A stretch of 64,000 nucleotides of DNA from Gelatoporia subvermispora B (Eukaryota > Basidiomycota > Agaricomycetes > Polyporales > Gelatoporiaceae). The stretch is from the NCBI GenBank assembly GCA_000320605.2, contig KB445791.1, forward strand, positions 328,272-392,271, read 5' to 3'. The stretch's first letter is position 1. Every line of letters begins with the position of its first letter. Both the position numbers and the translations under genes were made by a program. Of the stretch, positions 46,504-59,000 are shown one piece after another. A model generated the notes under the pieces. The model did not search any database, was not told where the DNA came from, and saw nothing but the letters and a program-made list of their open reading frames with translations.

Positions 46504-48560
46504 CTATGCCGAGGAGACGGTAACAGTGGCTTGCTCTCCGCGACCCGCCTTGCCGACCTCCCAAGCAGTGACATCCAGTTTGCCGTCCGAGTCGACAACA
46601 AACTGCACTTCGAGTTTTGTCGACCACCGGCCGTTCTTTTTGCTGGCCTCCTTTGCAACAAGGGTCAGTGACGCGAGAAGAGCCTCCTTCCCCACCACCT
46701 TCTCCTTGACCTCAATCTCCTCTTCCTCCTCTTCCTCATCAGCCTCCTCGTCCTCGTCCTTAGGCGGCTTAATCTTCTCAATCCTCACGCCCTCCTTCGC
46801 CTCCCAGATCTCAAACCCGAGCTTCTTCTCCTCGCTCTCGCCGAGGTCGACCTCGAACGCAACCGTGCGGCGTGCAGATACGGCGGTCTCGCGGAGGACG
46901 ACCGGGATCCACTGGCCGCCAAGCGGACCTTCGGCACCCTCCTCGGGGAACAGCATACCGATTGTCTTGGTCGTCGTCTTCGCTTGCTGCCACTTGCTGC
47001 CGTACGCGAACGCACGCTTAACCTCACGCTCCTCCTCGGTCTCCTCCGCGAGCTGAGCGAGGAGCTTCGCCTGGAACGCGCACCCGCGCGAGAGGATGGT
47101 GGTCGGGTCACCCTCACCACCACCAACAACGGTTCCCGAAGTGAACGGCGTCACGACGGACTCGGCGAAGCCCTGGGCGAGGTGCTCGTCGAGACCCGGA
47201 AGGCTTGCGGAGCCACCGATGTACACGACCTCATCGATGTCGTACAGGTCGAGGCCCGCCGCGGCGACAAGCTCCTTGACCTTGGTGTACACGCTCTCAT
47301 ACACGCTGCGGACCTCCATATCGAAGCGCATGCGGTTGATGCTGCCTGTGTAGTCGAGGCCGTCCTTGAGCGACTCCACGGAGCAAGTCGCGGCGCCGGG
47401 GGACGCGGAGATGGTGCGCTTCGTGTGCTCGATGGCGAGGCGAAGCTTCGCCTCCGCGCGGCGATCCTGCACGTCGGACGCGGGTGCAACCGCGAGCGGC
47501 GTCTTCGTCTTCTTGGTGAACTCCTTCGCGAAGAACTTGATGAGCTTGTCATCGATCGCGTCGCCGCCGACGCCGGGCTCAGAGAGCGTGGCGAGCGAGT
47601 GCGCGAGGCCCTGGCGGACGGAGACGAGCGAGAGCTCAAGCGCGGACGCGCCGAGGTCGACGATGAGCTGCGTGCGATCTGCGCTGATGTCCTGCGCAGA
47701 CGCGTTCGAGATGGAGGTAACGATCGCGGCGCCGGCTTCCTCGAGCAGCTGGAGGACATTGATACCCGCGTCCGCGGCGGCCTTCTCAAGTGCGGCGCGC
47801 TGCGCCTCGCTGAACCACGCGGGGACGCTGATCACTGCACCTTGCACCTTCTTGCCGAGGAAGTCTTCTGCGGACTGGATGAGCGAACGCAGGAAGATGG
47901 AAGTGACCTCGGACACGGTGAGTATACGCTCGGCAGGGGTCGGCTCGGAGCGCGGGGTGGCGGTCTGCGAGGCGGCGGGCGTGTTGCTGGCGGTGGTAGG
48001 GAGAGGAGTGGGCGCAGCCTGCAAGATCTGCACCTTGTAAGCGGGCTCATCGGCCTGCTCGGGGTGCTGGATGACGGGAGCGGACGCGGTAGGCTTATCC
48101 TTCGGGATCTCGGAGAACCTGAGGCATGCTGTTTAGCTGAGAGGCACCTTGTAGGCTAGAGAGTGTACACACTTCTTGCCCAGGAGGTTGCGGAAGCCAG
48201 TGATGGTGTTTTGTGAGTTCTTCACGAGCTGGTGCTTCGCCTGGTTGCCGATGTACTGCGAGGGTATTCTTCAAAATTATGTCTCGATCCCGCTGAGGCA
48301 CGACGCACCATCTCCTCACCGAGGAACGCAACTGCGCACGCAATCTGACGCTCACCATCCTCGTTCGCAATGCAGTCGGCAGAGCCCTCCTTTTGACACG
48401 AAGACGAATAAGCACGCGAAAAAAATGAGGCAATGTAAAGCAAACGCACCTTGGTCAGGACCGCGATCGAGGCGTAGGAGTTACCGAAGTTGATACCGAC
48501 GACGGTGGGCAGAGCAGACACCTCGATGGGAGCCTCCGCAGTTCCGTTGGGCACAGCCAT
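46504..48560 (-). CDS. SSZ1: Ssz1, Hsp70-like subunit of the ribosome-associated complex
   Basis: Four exons on the minus strand: 48560-48450, 48389-48309, 48255-48173 and 48118-46504 (629 aa). Ssz1 pairs with the J-protein zuotin at the ribosome exit tunnel and stimulates Ssb to fold nascent chains. The N-terminal ATPase motif VVGINFGNSYASIAV and the later IVDLGASALELSLVSV and VVYIGGSASLPGLDEHLAQ are typical of Ssz1 rather than canonical Hsp70 (no DLGTT). The C-terminal substrate-binding-like part is reduced and contains an acidic insertion (DEDEEADEEEEEEEIEVKE). An Ala/Pro/Thr-rich stretch of about 40 residues (PLPTTASNTPAAS) interrupts the ATPase domain near residue 125. It is longer than yeast Ssz1 (538 aa) because of these inserts. 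The antisense strand is open over most of the last exon, a known artefact of Hsp70 genes. Confidence 0.92.
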
Positions 48561-49037
48561 TTTTTTGTTTTGAGGAAAGAGTGAAGTCGAGGGACGAAGG
48601 AAGAGGTGAAAGATACAGGGAAAATTTTGGCTATCCGTCCAGTTTATGGGCGCCAAAATAAAGCCGCCGGGATTGATAAAGCTGGTCAAAAGCGAGTAAG
48701 AAGCCGAGCTTAAGGTCATAAGCACACGCTTCTAATGTGCCTTCAACTGTTTGTTACTTGCTTCAAATGCCTGCAATATAGCTTTACGTCACCGGCGAGG
48801 ACAGTACTTACGCATTCGGGCGCTCGTTGTAAGACCTCTCTCTGCCCCACAACCACCTTTGCATTGACAGTGCTAGAGTGCTCCGATCTGCTTTGAAAAG
48901 GCGAAAAGATAACATTTCGTTATCCAAGAATTCTGAAACAATTCAATAAGGTGTGAACATGCGGTGCCGCGGGGGCTTTCGACGATGTGGAAGTTGTGGC
49001 TGCGGTACTGAAGAGTTGAACGGCAGGACGTTCAATC
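48561..49037. other. Divergent promoter region, Ssz1 / Ubp14
   Basis: 477 bp between divergent housekeeping genes, presumably shared promoter space. Nothing else seen. Confidence 0.5.
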
Positions 49038-52027
49038 ATGGCATCCTGCAGTCATCTCATTGAGATCGCCCGTTTGCAATCACCTAAATTATCGCAGTCC
49101 GTCCATCGTGAGGAGTGCACTCAGTGCTTCGATAACCAGGTGCGATTCGAACTTCCGTGTGGCGGAACGGAGACCTTATGATTGAGCAGGATCAACCTCT
49201 CGGGATTGATGTATGCTTGACTTGTTTCAATGGAGGATGTCTCGGACAAGAGAGACACCATGCGCGGACGCATGTACGCAAGACAGGCCATGAGTTCACG
49301 TTGAATATAAAGCGCAAGCTCAAGCCCTCTGCTAACCGCGTATGTCTCCATCGGATTCGTTCGTATATGCGCAGCTCAGACGGACTATGGATAGGCCGAG
49401 GACGAGGAGCCTCCTGCGAAAATGAAGAAACTGGCGATTGTCGAGGAACGCGACGAGGACAAGTATGAATATCGCACAACTTTCAAGTGCTGGAAGTGCG
49501 ATCCACAGAACGGGCTGGAGCTCTCGGATGCATCGATGGACCCTCATGTCAAGTCCCTCATTGATGGTGTTATGCAGTCGATGTCCTCGGCACGCCAGTC
49601 GGAGGTCAAAGCCTGGGAGGAGGAAATCACACCATGCGAGCATACCCTGACTGTGCAGCAGCTCGCCACCGGCGTTGTCCCTGCTTCAGGTATGCGGCTC
49701 AATACTACACTGCTTCAACAGACCTCGTGACCAAAATGAAATTGTCAGGTCTTGCTCATTGCAACAAGTGTAACCTCAAGGAGAACCTATGGCTCTGCCT
49801 CACATGTGGCTCTCTAGGTTGCGGTCGTCAGCAGTTTGGCGGCCTGGGGGGCAATGGACACGGCTTGCAACATTACGAAGAGACTCTTCACCCCGTCAGC
49901 GTCAAGCTGGGAACGATCACGCCCGAGGGCAGCGCAGGTTTGTTGTTTCGTTACGCCGAGGATATCCATGTCCTGACAATGTGTACCTTCAAGACATTTA
50001 CTGCTACATCTGCAACGATGCCAAGACCGACCCAGATCTCGCTACACACCTTGCAGCTTTCGGTATCAACGTCCAGACGCAGCAGAAGACCGAAAAATCG
50101 ATGACAGAGCTTGTATGTATGGATCCACCCACCGGGTATGACACAAACTGATTGCCTTGTAGCAAATCGAACAAAACTTGAAGTTTGACTTCTCGCTCAC
50201 TGATGAGAGTGGGAAAGCTCTCGAACCTGTATTCGGACCTGGACTGACCGGTCTATCAAACCTTGGCAACAGGTGAGAATTTGCACACTCAAACCAAGTG
50301 CTCAACTTAGTGAATCATAGCTGCTATATGGCATCCGTCATGCAGACACTGTTTGCGCTCCCTGCCTTCCGCGAGCGTTACTACCCATCGGCACCCGCCC
50401 ATTGGGATGCCTGCCCAGAGGCCCTTCCCGCCGAGTGCGTCGACTGTCAGATGCACAAGGTCGCCGACGGGCTGCTATCCGGGCGCTATTCGCGCCCGCG
50501 CGCAACACCTGAGGGACCCGCCACCCCCGACAAGGAGGCAACCGCGACGCCGGTGTTCCAGGATGGCGTGCGCCCCGGCTCGCTGAAGGCGCTCGTTGGG
50601 CGCGGGCACGCGGAATTCGCGACGATGCGTCAACAGGACGCGGAGGAGTTCCTGTCGCACCTCGTCACTGTCCTCCGACGGCACGCGCGGAAGATTGGTA
50701 CGGACCCTGCGCGCGAACCAACGGAGGTGTTTGCGTTTGGTATGGAGCAACGTCTGCAGTGTGGGGAGTGCAAGCGGGTCAGGTATCGTGTGGACCCGAT
50801 GGATGCGGTCAGTGTGCCAGTTCCGGCGAAGGAGAAGGGTAAAGATGAGGAGGGGAAGACGATTTGGGAGGATGTGTCGTTGGAGGAGGGTATTGAGATA
50901 GTGATGGGCTCGGAGGCGCTGGAATACACCTGCCCGGAGTGCCAGAAGAAAGTCATTGCTACTAAGTGCGTCTCAGGTCTCGTATACTTTGTGCGATAAC
51001 TGACAACGTCATAAGGCGGTCGCGGTTTGCTACCTTCCCTCAGGTTCTTGTCATCCACGCAAGGAAATTCCAGCTGGTTAACTGGGTGCCGTCTAAGCTA
51101 GGTGTGTATCCACGCGTATGGCCCATAACCTAGGCCTTATGTATTTGACAGATATCCCACTCATCCTCCCGCCTGCTGATGAGCTCCAGCTGGATCGGTA
51201 TCTCGGGAAGGGTCTGCAGCCCGGAGAGACGGAACTCGCGGAAGACAAAGCTAGTATGTATTCCTAATGATAATCCAGCGCAAAGGCTAACAGAAGTGCA
51301 GCTTCCCCTGGACTTCCTGAGTTCAACGAAGCCGCCATGGCACAACTGGAAGCTATGGGCTTCCCCACAATCCGGTGCCAGAAGGCGCTCCTGGCGACAG
51401 GAAACAGTGATGCAGAAGCGGCCATGGAGTGGCTTTTCGCGCACATGGAGGACCCTGGTCAGCGTCTAACTACTAATTGCGTTGACCCTGGCTGACACTC
51501 GATCTTAGATATTGATGCCCCCATTCAACTGCAGAGCGGAGGCGGCGGGGCCCCGGAGCCACCTGCGGATCAGATCAGTATGTTGTGCGACATGGGCTTC
51601 ACCCACGCGCAGGCTCGAAAGGCATTGCGTGAGACGGTGTGTCTAGTTTCCTGCCTTCATTGCATAACGTTGACAGAGCAATCTCGCACAGGGTGGGGAT
51701 CCGGAGCGTGCCGTGGAATGGCTTTTCTCGCATCCCGATGACAACGGGGAAGATGCACCCTCCGACGGTGCTGCAGAGGCCCCCCAACCTGCTGGACCCG
51801 GCGGGTCGGCCTTACTCCCGGCGAAGTACAGACTCAAGGCGTTTATCTCGCACAAGGGCCCCTCGGTACACTCCGGCCACTACGTCGCGCACATCCGTGT
51901 GAACGACCCGACACTTGGAGGCGAGAGCTGGGTGCTCTTCAATGACGAAAAGGTGGTCAAGGCGGACGCGGAGAGTGTACGTGAGCTGAAGAAGCTCGCG
52001 TATCTCTACGTTTTCGAGAGGGTGTAG
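49038..52027 (+). CDS. UBP14: Ubiquitin C-terminal hydrolase, Ubp14/USP5 (isopeptidase T)
   Basis: Twelve exons: 49038-49139, 49190-49339, 49395-49689, 49749-49937, 49994-50112, 50163-50272, 50321-50965, 51016-51101, 51152-51253, 51302-51457, 51509-51636 and 51692-52027 (805 aa). It disassembles free polyubiquitin chains in cytosol and nucleus. Two ubiquitin-binding Zn-UBP-type regions are visible: an N-terminal one (CTQCFDNQ, DVCLTCFNGGCLG) and the canonical ZnF-UBP (CNLKENLWLCLTCGSLGCGR through HGLQHYEETLHPV). The catalytic domain has LTGLSNLGNSCYMASVMQTL with nucleophile Cys323 and the His box VHSGHYVAHIR with His757. Two UBA domains (about 576-615 and 660-710; MAQLEAMGFP, MLCDMGFTHAQARKAL) lie inside the catalytic domain, the order expected for this subfamily. 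Confidence 0.95.
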
Positions 52028-52840
52028 GCACCATTACGTTCGATGAGTGCAGTCACCGTCCTCGAGGGTGCCAGAAATGCAATTGGTGCCGTCAGCACTG
52101 TCCGATGTAGTGTCAGCGTTGCTGTGTGTAGCTGCTCGTGTTGTACAATATATCGTCAAAAGTTGCGTGATGTGAACGAGAAAACCTTCGTCCGAAACAT
52201 GCTGCAGATGTCTGGCCACAGTTTCGCCACGAGGCGGTCCGGAACAGAGCGTTATCCGAATCGGCTAGACCGTTCAAACTCCGCTGTGGCACGCGTCGCA
52301 CGCCCGGATCTCCCAAATACCCTCAGTCGTCGTTGAACCGAAGGAAATCTTTATGAGTATCTCTGTTTTGAGAAAATATTTGTCCTCTCAGGAATCCTGA
52401 AAGGCCTAAGGAATATATATATGTGCCGTAACCTGAAATTCTTCTGGGTCGGCGGGGGAGCATGAGCTCTGCGTTCCATAGCGGAGATTGAAGACGCGCT
52501 GCTCGACGCGTAGGCTGCTTTACGTTCGACTTTGTAGCAAGACGCAGTACAGTGTCATGAACACGATTCATATCACAATATATCGTGCAATATCTATCTC
52601 ATCGCCTTCATCAGAGCTTGTGTTGAGAGATGACAGAACAATCTAACTTACGAGAACATACCCCCAATGAGCCACAGCGGAGGTAGAAACAGTTCTGAGC
52701 TCAGTGCGCTAGCACGCTAAGTGGTTAAAACCCCGCCCGCCCGCCATTTTTGACGGGTTCTCCTCGTTGGGTCTTACAATCTCCCCAGTTTTTCAGCGAC
52801 GGGCACGACGACGACGACGCTTTTTTGACCTTTCCTCGCC
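52028..52840. other. Intergenic between Ubp14 and NAP1
   Basis: About 810 bp, AT-rich in the middle, then a GC-rich stretch immediately before NAP1 (52720-52840) that is probably its promoter and 5' UTR. No gene seen. Confidence 0.5.
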
Positions 52841-54335
52841 ATGTCTTCCCACATTCCCATCAGCCAGGTCGACCCGACCGCACCGACCCCCCAAAACACG
52901 CCCCTCACACACGCCCCCATCGCCCAGGGTCTTTCGCGTCCTACCGTCCCCGACATCACAGAAGACAACGAGCCGGAGGAGGAGGAGCCCGTTTCGGGAT
53001 CCGCGATGCAGCACGCCATGCTTGGTCTCGTCCAGGGCAAGCTCGCCGATCTGGTCGGCAAGAGCTCGGGCTACATCGAGAGCCTGCCCGTCGAGGTGAA
53101 AAGGAGCGTCGAGGCGCTCAAGGGTGTCCAGGTGAAGCAGATTGAGCTCCAGAACCAGTACAAGCGGGAGTGTCTCGAGCTTGAGCGCAAGGTGTGTAGT
53201 GCATCGTTGGTGCTGTCTGCGCACCAGCTTCGAATCCGCAACCTCTTGCTGACATCTGTTCACAGTACCTCGAGCTGCAAAAGCCGCTGTACGACAGACG
53301 GCAAGCCATCGTCAGCGGTGCTGCCCCGCCCACCCCGGAGGAGATTGCGGCCGGAGAAGCGCAGTCCCAGAAGGACGACCCCGAGTACACCCCCCTCCCC
53401 TCTGACTCGACCGCCGCGTCGGCGATCCCCGAGTTCTGGCTCACCGCGCTCCGGAACCACCTCGGCCTCGCGGAGCTTATCACTGATCGCGACGCCGCTG
53501 CGCTCAAGCACCTCACCGACATTCGCGTCTCGTACCTCCCGACGACGGACGCGAAGCCCGGCTTCAAGCTCCAGTTCTTCTTCTCGCCCAACGAGTTCTT
53601 CGAGAACGACATGCTCGAGAAGACGTACCTGTACCAGGAGGAGGTCGGCTACTCGGGCGACTTTATGTACGACCGCGCGATCGGCACGGAGATCAAGTGG
53701 AAGGAGGACAAGGACCTGACGAAGGAGTTTGAGATCAAGAAGCAGCGCAACAAGAGTACGTGTGCTGGTCGCTGGGTGTCATCTAATCTGCTGACCTCTT
53801 GCGCCAGACACAAACCGCACGCGTCTCGTGCGCAAGGCACGCCCGACCGAGTCCTTCTTCAACTTCTTCAGCCCACCTACTCCCCCAACGGACGAGACGA
53901 TCGAGGCTGGCGAGATCGACGAGGATGAGCTCGAGGAGATCGAGGAGAAGCTCGAGATCGACTACCAGATTGGTGAGGACATCAAGGAGAAGGTGTGCAT
54001 CTTTCGCCAGAATCACACAGATCAGCGAAACTAATTGGTATGCAGATCGTGCCCCGCGCTGTGGACTACTTCACGGGCAAGGCGCTCGAGTTCGAGGACA
54101 TCGACGAAGATGACGATGACTTTGAGGACCTCGACAGCGATGAGGACGATGATGAGGACCGTTTCGAGGAGGAGGATGTGCGTCGGTCCACCTATCAGCG
54201 TTTCGATTTTCACTGACGCGCCTGCAGGACTCTGACTCGGATGGTGACGTTCCCGCGAGGAGGCGCGGACCGCCGAAAGGCCGTGGCGGCGCAGCTGCGA
54301 ACAACGTTAATCCCGAAGAGTGCAAGCAGCAGTGA
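52841..54335 (+). CDS. NAP1: Nucleosome assembly protein 1 (NAP1)
   Basis: Five exons: 52841-53191, 53266-53755, 53808-53992, 54046-54177 and 54228-54335 (421 aa). A histone H2A-H2B chaperone. The long dimerisation helix starts near residue 90 (VEVKRSVEALKGVQVKQIEL), followed by ELQKPLYDRRQAIVSG, IPEFWLTALRNH, GFKLQFFFSPNEFFEN and ESFFNFFSPPTPP, all family hallmarks, then IVPRAVDYFTGKALEFEDI and a strongly acidic tail. The protein ends in CKQQ, the same C-terminal tetrapeptide as animal NAP1-like proteins, which is a CaaX-type prenylation motif in those. The start at 52841 follows a short GC-rich leader. Confidence 0.95.
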
Positions 54336-56047
54336 TGTGTCCCGTCGAGCCTGACGCAATCTGCCAGCAAATCCCCGAGCAACACCCCGCCCGCCTGCTG
54401 ATGACAAAACCTTTAATTCTCGCCCTTTCACGTCTCCCTGTTCCTGTGCTTGTTACGTCCATTGGTTGTTGCTTTGCCATTCCGATCCTTATTACCATCG
54501 TACGCTGATACATCGAGATCGATCCCTCATACTGTTTTCATATCCATTCCATTCAACTGTCGGTAATCCTGAGTCCTGGGCCACTGTAGCTGTACCTACC
54601 CACGCGAATGGTAGATACACCTTGAATCTCGCACCCGCGATGACCATTCTCGTAGCACCGTGGGCTTCAACGCGTTAACAGCCGATGCAGTTGGTCAAGA
54701 TGTCCATCTGGCCATCTTGTAGGAAATATTCAATTTGAGTTTTCACGGTGTATTCACCGTCCTCGAAATCCGCTCGATGAAGGCTATGCAGCGCACCAAG
54801 CCGCTTCTAGGTGTTCATATAGAGATCACGCCATTCTGCATCTTGTGAGTCAAAACCTCGACTCAGGCCGTCATCTGATGCTCATGGTCCTGTGATTAAC
54901 TCAGGTTCACCCTGGCGTCGCACTGCGTCTTGCCTAGGACGTGCTCAGGACACTATGAGACTACGATCTTTATACTTGAGCTGTCCACTATGAGATAGTC
55001 AAGTATATGTATGAGTTGTCACCCGCATGTCCTCTCTACGATCTCAACATCGAGCATGCTCGTTCTATATTGATCTGACTTTAGACAAGCAAGTTTAGCT
55101 CGAACTGAGGAGAGTTCTGACACCCTGACATATAAGCACTCCAGTTTGACGAGATAATGCCAAAATACATCCAGAATCAGAGCGAATTGCATATGTCCCT
55201 TGTACATTCAACCCGGAACAGAAGACAATAACTTAATTATGGCAATCAACGTACGTGGCATGTCATGAATATCTTTGTTTACAGTGGAGCTCAGCTGTAT
55301 ACGATGTTATACGGCGCGGTCTAAGCAGACTACTCGGGCTTGCTCGTGCCTGGATGATAAAGTCTACTCGAGATGTAGTCGCTCAATAGTTTTGAGCGTT
55401 TCTGCACGCAGTCTCGAGATGTCCAAGACTACTGCATTCGCGTTGTACGCGCAGAACATAGGATACGAATTTCGACTGCGCCCGATGGAAGCCCATAGTC
55501 TGGTCTGAGTCAATCTGCTACTTTATGCCGTCCTCAGTCCTCAGCAGGTACAAACTCAACATGAACGAGCATGATGTCAGGTCAGAACGTGCTAAATGCG
55601 TAACGCATGTTTTATACGTATTCCGCAAACATTATGTATTTTTTGAACGGGCAGCTCATGTCCTAAACGTACCTCTCGTTGAGAATATGGATGATTCATT
55701 GTAGGCCGAGTCCGGAGATCGGCTCAATCCAGACTGCAGAGCACGCTCTCAGCTTGCTCGGCCCAATATCTTGGACATATTGAGGGTAGTCGCAGTGTAT
55801 GATAAGCAAACCTAGTATACTAGCTCAGAGCAGAGTATATCCTAGCTCGTCCTGAATGTTTGGGCTGAAATTAAGCCATCAAACTGTAAAGCAACTGGGG
55901 AATGAGCGTTTCAATCCAAGAAGAAACTGTCAAAACGACATGGATTTGCGGGCGCTACTTATAGGCGCCTGAACGCGCCTCGCGATCTGCGATGTAGATG
56001 CACCGCGCGACCCTGAGTCGCTTCGACCGCGCACTCCGTTGGCCGTC
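54336..56047. other. Intergenic between NAP1 and the CDCA7-type gene
   Basis: 1.7 kb. Contains one decayed-looking minus-strand coding stretch (54675-54860, listed separately); otherwise AT-rich with stops in all frames. Confidence 0.45.
54675..54860 (-). pseudogene. Possible decayed coding fragment
   Basis: On the minus strand one frame reads DAEWRDLYMNT, a TAG, then KRLGALHSLHRADFEDGEYT and TVKTQIEYFLQDGQMDIL to a stop at 54675-54677. Its amino-acid make-up looks like real protein and the TAG sits where Trp would fit, so a nonsense mutation of TGG is plausible. It could instead be an exon preceded by an intron that ends in CCTAG. I do not recognise the family. Confidence 0.25.
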
Positions 56048-59000
56048 ATGGCCTCGTATTCTTCAGAGCTTGCGAACTGGGACGGTGGTCTGAAATCAGC
56101 TCAACAACAACCGTCATCATCGTTTTCCTCGCCGTCGACGTACCAGGCAGCGACGAAGCCACCCCGCGCGATGCCTGCTCCCTCGCCAAGCAGTCGCCGG
56201 TCGACAAAGGCAAATGATCCTGGTCCGTCGTCGAAAGCGCCTCAAGGCCTTGTAAAGATGACTCGCGAACCGCTGTTCATCCCGGATGACTCGGATATCT
56301 CGCTGGAGTCGTCGGATGAACAGCATTCCCAATATGATTACTTCGAATCACGACCGCCTTCGTCGGTAGCGGATGTGGAAGCGCAGTTACGTCTATCGGT
56401 CGACGGTGTGACGGGCGGCGCGAGAGCGTTCAGAAATGAGGTATGTAATCCTCGAAAATGCATGAGTTGTCGAAGTCATGATCTCCCGCAGAGAAATCTC
56501 CCACCCGTAATGGACGATTCGCCGCTTTTTACTCCACCCCACGCAAGATCGGCCGGACTGTATGACAACGTCCGTCTGCATTCGCCGTCAAGCCCTACAA
56601 TATTACAAGCACCGTACGGGTCGTCCGAAGATCATGCTGCAGCACAGCCACCACTATCAAGCGAGGCACGCGTTAGTCTGTCGGGTGAGAGCGCAGTAAA
56701 CAGAGGAAGAACATCCACACGCGAGGTGCGGGACAACGTCCGATGCCCAATATCGAGCAACTCATGGTTTTGTCCCAGAGAAAGTCCCGGCGCGTGGTGG
56801 ATGATTCGCCGCACCTCGGACCATCCCTTGGCAACTCTTCAAGATTGTTCGAAAACGCTCGTCTACATCCACCCCCAAGTCCTTCACTCAGACATGCACC
56901 ATTCAGATCGTCTGGAATGATAGGCTCGTCAAGAGAACCCAAAATCGTGGTGCGTAATCCCTCTCGATTCCCAATGCCGACAATATCATAATTATACTGT
57001 CAGAGAGAGACTCTGCCTATAGCAGAGTATTTGCCACGTTTTTCTCTGCCGCGTGCGAGCCCCGTAGGATCTCTCGATACTCTACACATGCATGCCATCC
57101 CGAGTCCGAAACTGAAACCTACCCTCTTCGAGTCGTCCGCAGCACAGCCACGGGCGACAACTCCAGCTCGCTCGGACGACACATCAGCACGGGGAAGAAC
57201 TTTCACAACTTTATACCAGATTACCTGCAGCCCACTGTCGGAGTGTCCTTCTACCACTGCGCCGACGTCACCTATGCAGAAGAGAGCACTGCGAAACGAA
57301 GTGCTATATGTAGACGTACCGCCGTTCCCCGCTGGACTGTCTAGGAAAGATTACCTCCCAGCGTCCGAAATTCTCCCCGAGATTCAGTCCGGTGCCCAAC
57401 GGAAAGGCTTCCTTCGCCAGCGAGCTGTAACACGCCACGACTTCTCTGCGTTCTTTGACCACGACTACGACGACATGCCTTGGATATCTCCTGTGACTGC
57501 GCTCTCTCCATCTCTATCTCCAGGGCTTTCGCGAAAGTCCAAGAAACGCAAATTATCGGACCACCCCAAATCACACCCAAAGAAGAAGCAGAAGTTCGAC
57601 CTGCCTAGCAAGCCGGGCCGGGATGCCGTGATTGACACACTTTCGATGCCCTACGAGTTCGACGTGGACGAAACCGTGTCTCCTCCCCTCCCACCGTTGA
57701 GCGTGCTCCGCGCATACCTCAGACACATCCCTAAAGACATTGAACAAAGTCGCTCGTACTACGCGTATGCGCCCTCCCGCCACCGACTGAGGACGTTTCC
57801 CAGTGAAGTGCCGGAGGTGCACACGCAGCCAGCGAACGACAAGCCACGGCGACCCTCAGACGGCTTTGAGGTGGAACGCTATGACATTGATGACCTCACC
57901 AATGCAGACGCGGATGGTGAGACCGACCCGGACGCACTTCCTCCCACGCCTGGGATCACACCGGACTCGCTCGAAATCAGCGCGAGCCCGCCTGCGCCGA
58001 GCCGCTCGCCAAGTCCGCCGCACGACCTTGGTGCATTCCGTACGGCACATAGCACGCACTTGCAAGTGCAACCTGAATACGAGTATGCGCAACGGGGCTA
58101 TAGCCCAGGCGCGGAGCCAAGTTTCCTGGCTCACTCGTACGCACAGCAGCAAGAAGACAGGCATATGGCCGCCTGGCCTCCGTTTGGCCCGGATCCGGGT
58201 CCGTTCTTTCACGACCCTGATCGGGAGCCTGAGGGCTGCCTCCGGTATCCGGACGACGAGCTCATGCCTCAGTGGCCGTACGACGGGCCGGTCGAGACCG
58301 AAGCTGCCAAAGCGATGCCACTCGAAACAGGTATTGCCCCGGGTGAGGAAGAGTTCGACGTTCACATCACCGACGAGGCGGCTTTACCCGAGCTACCGTT
58401 CGGCGATGGGACGATTGATCCTTCCCTGCTTGGCGGCCCTGAACTCGAGCCTTCAATACAGCTCGACGTGAATTCTAGTGGGAGTGTGCGGTCAACATCG
58501 CCAAGTAGCTTGCAAGATGTCCATTTACAAGATGCGATGAACAACCAGCATGCGCCTCTAAACGCACCCCACGTGAGATCCCTGGCGGGTCCATCGCGAC
58601 GGCAAGAGCAGACCTTGCTCGAGCCTGATACGTCCCAACCAGGTTTGCCGGGGTGCCCGCTCGACCCTGAGGACGATCTGCACACACACAGTCACCGTGA
58701 GTCGACGGATGCTGACGACAGCGACTATGCGCCAGGTGACGGTGGCATGGGCAAGGGCAAAGGTAAAGCGAAGGCAAATGCGAGGGCGAAAGCTAAGCGT
58801 CCGGAATACTCGGAACACCTTATTCTCAGCGAGAAGAGGGCACGCAGGCCGAGTGCGAGGATGCGAAGGGCCACATTCGAGCCCCACTCATCAGAGGTGT
58901 CCGACGAGACTTACGAGGACGAACACTTCGATTACGATGCAATTGCGGGTTCGAGCGCGCGCAAGCGTGCGGCGAAGGTCAAGAAGAAATCGCAGCGCGT

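Noticed and set aside
46984..48159. 391-codon plus-strand open frame opposite Ssz1
   Set aside because: It is exactly antisense to the Hsp70-like exon, rich in Arg/Leu/Glu low-complexity runs, with no family content. Long antisense frames are a known by-product of GC-biased Hsp70 codons.
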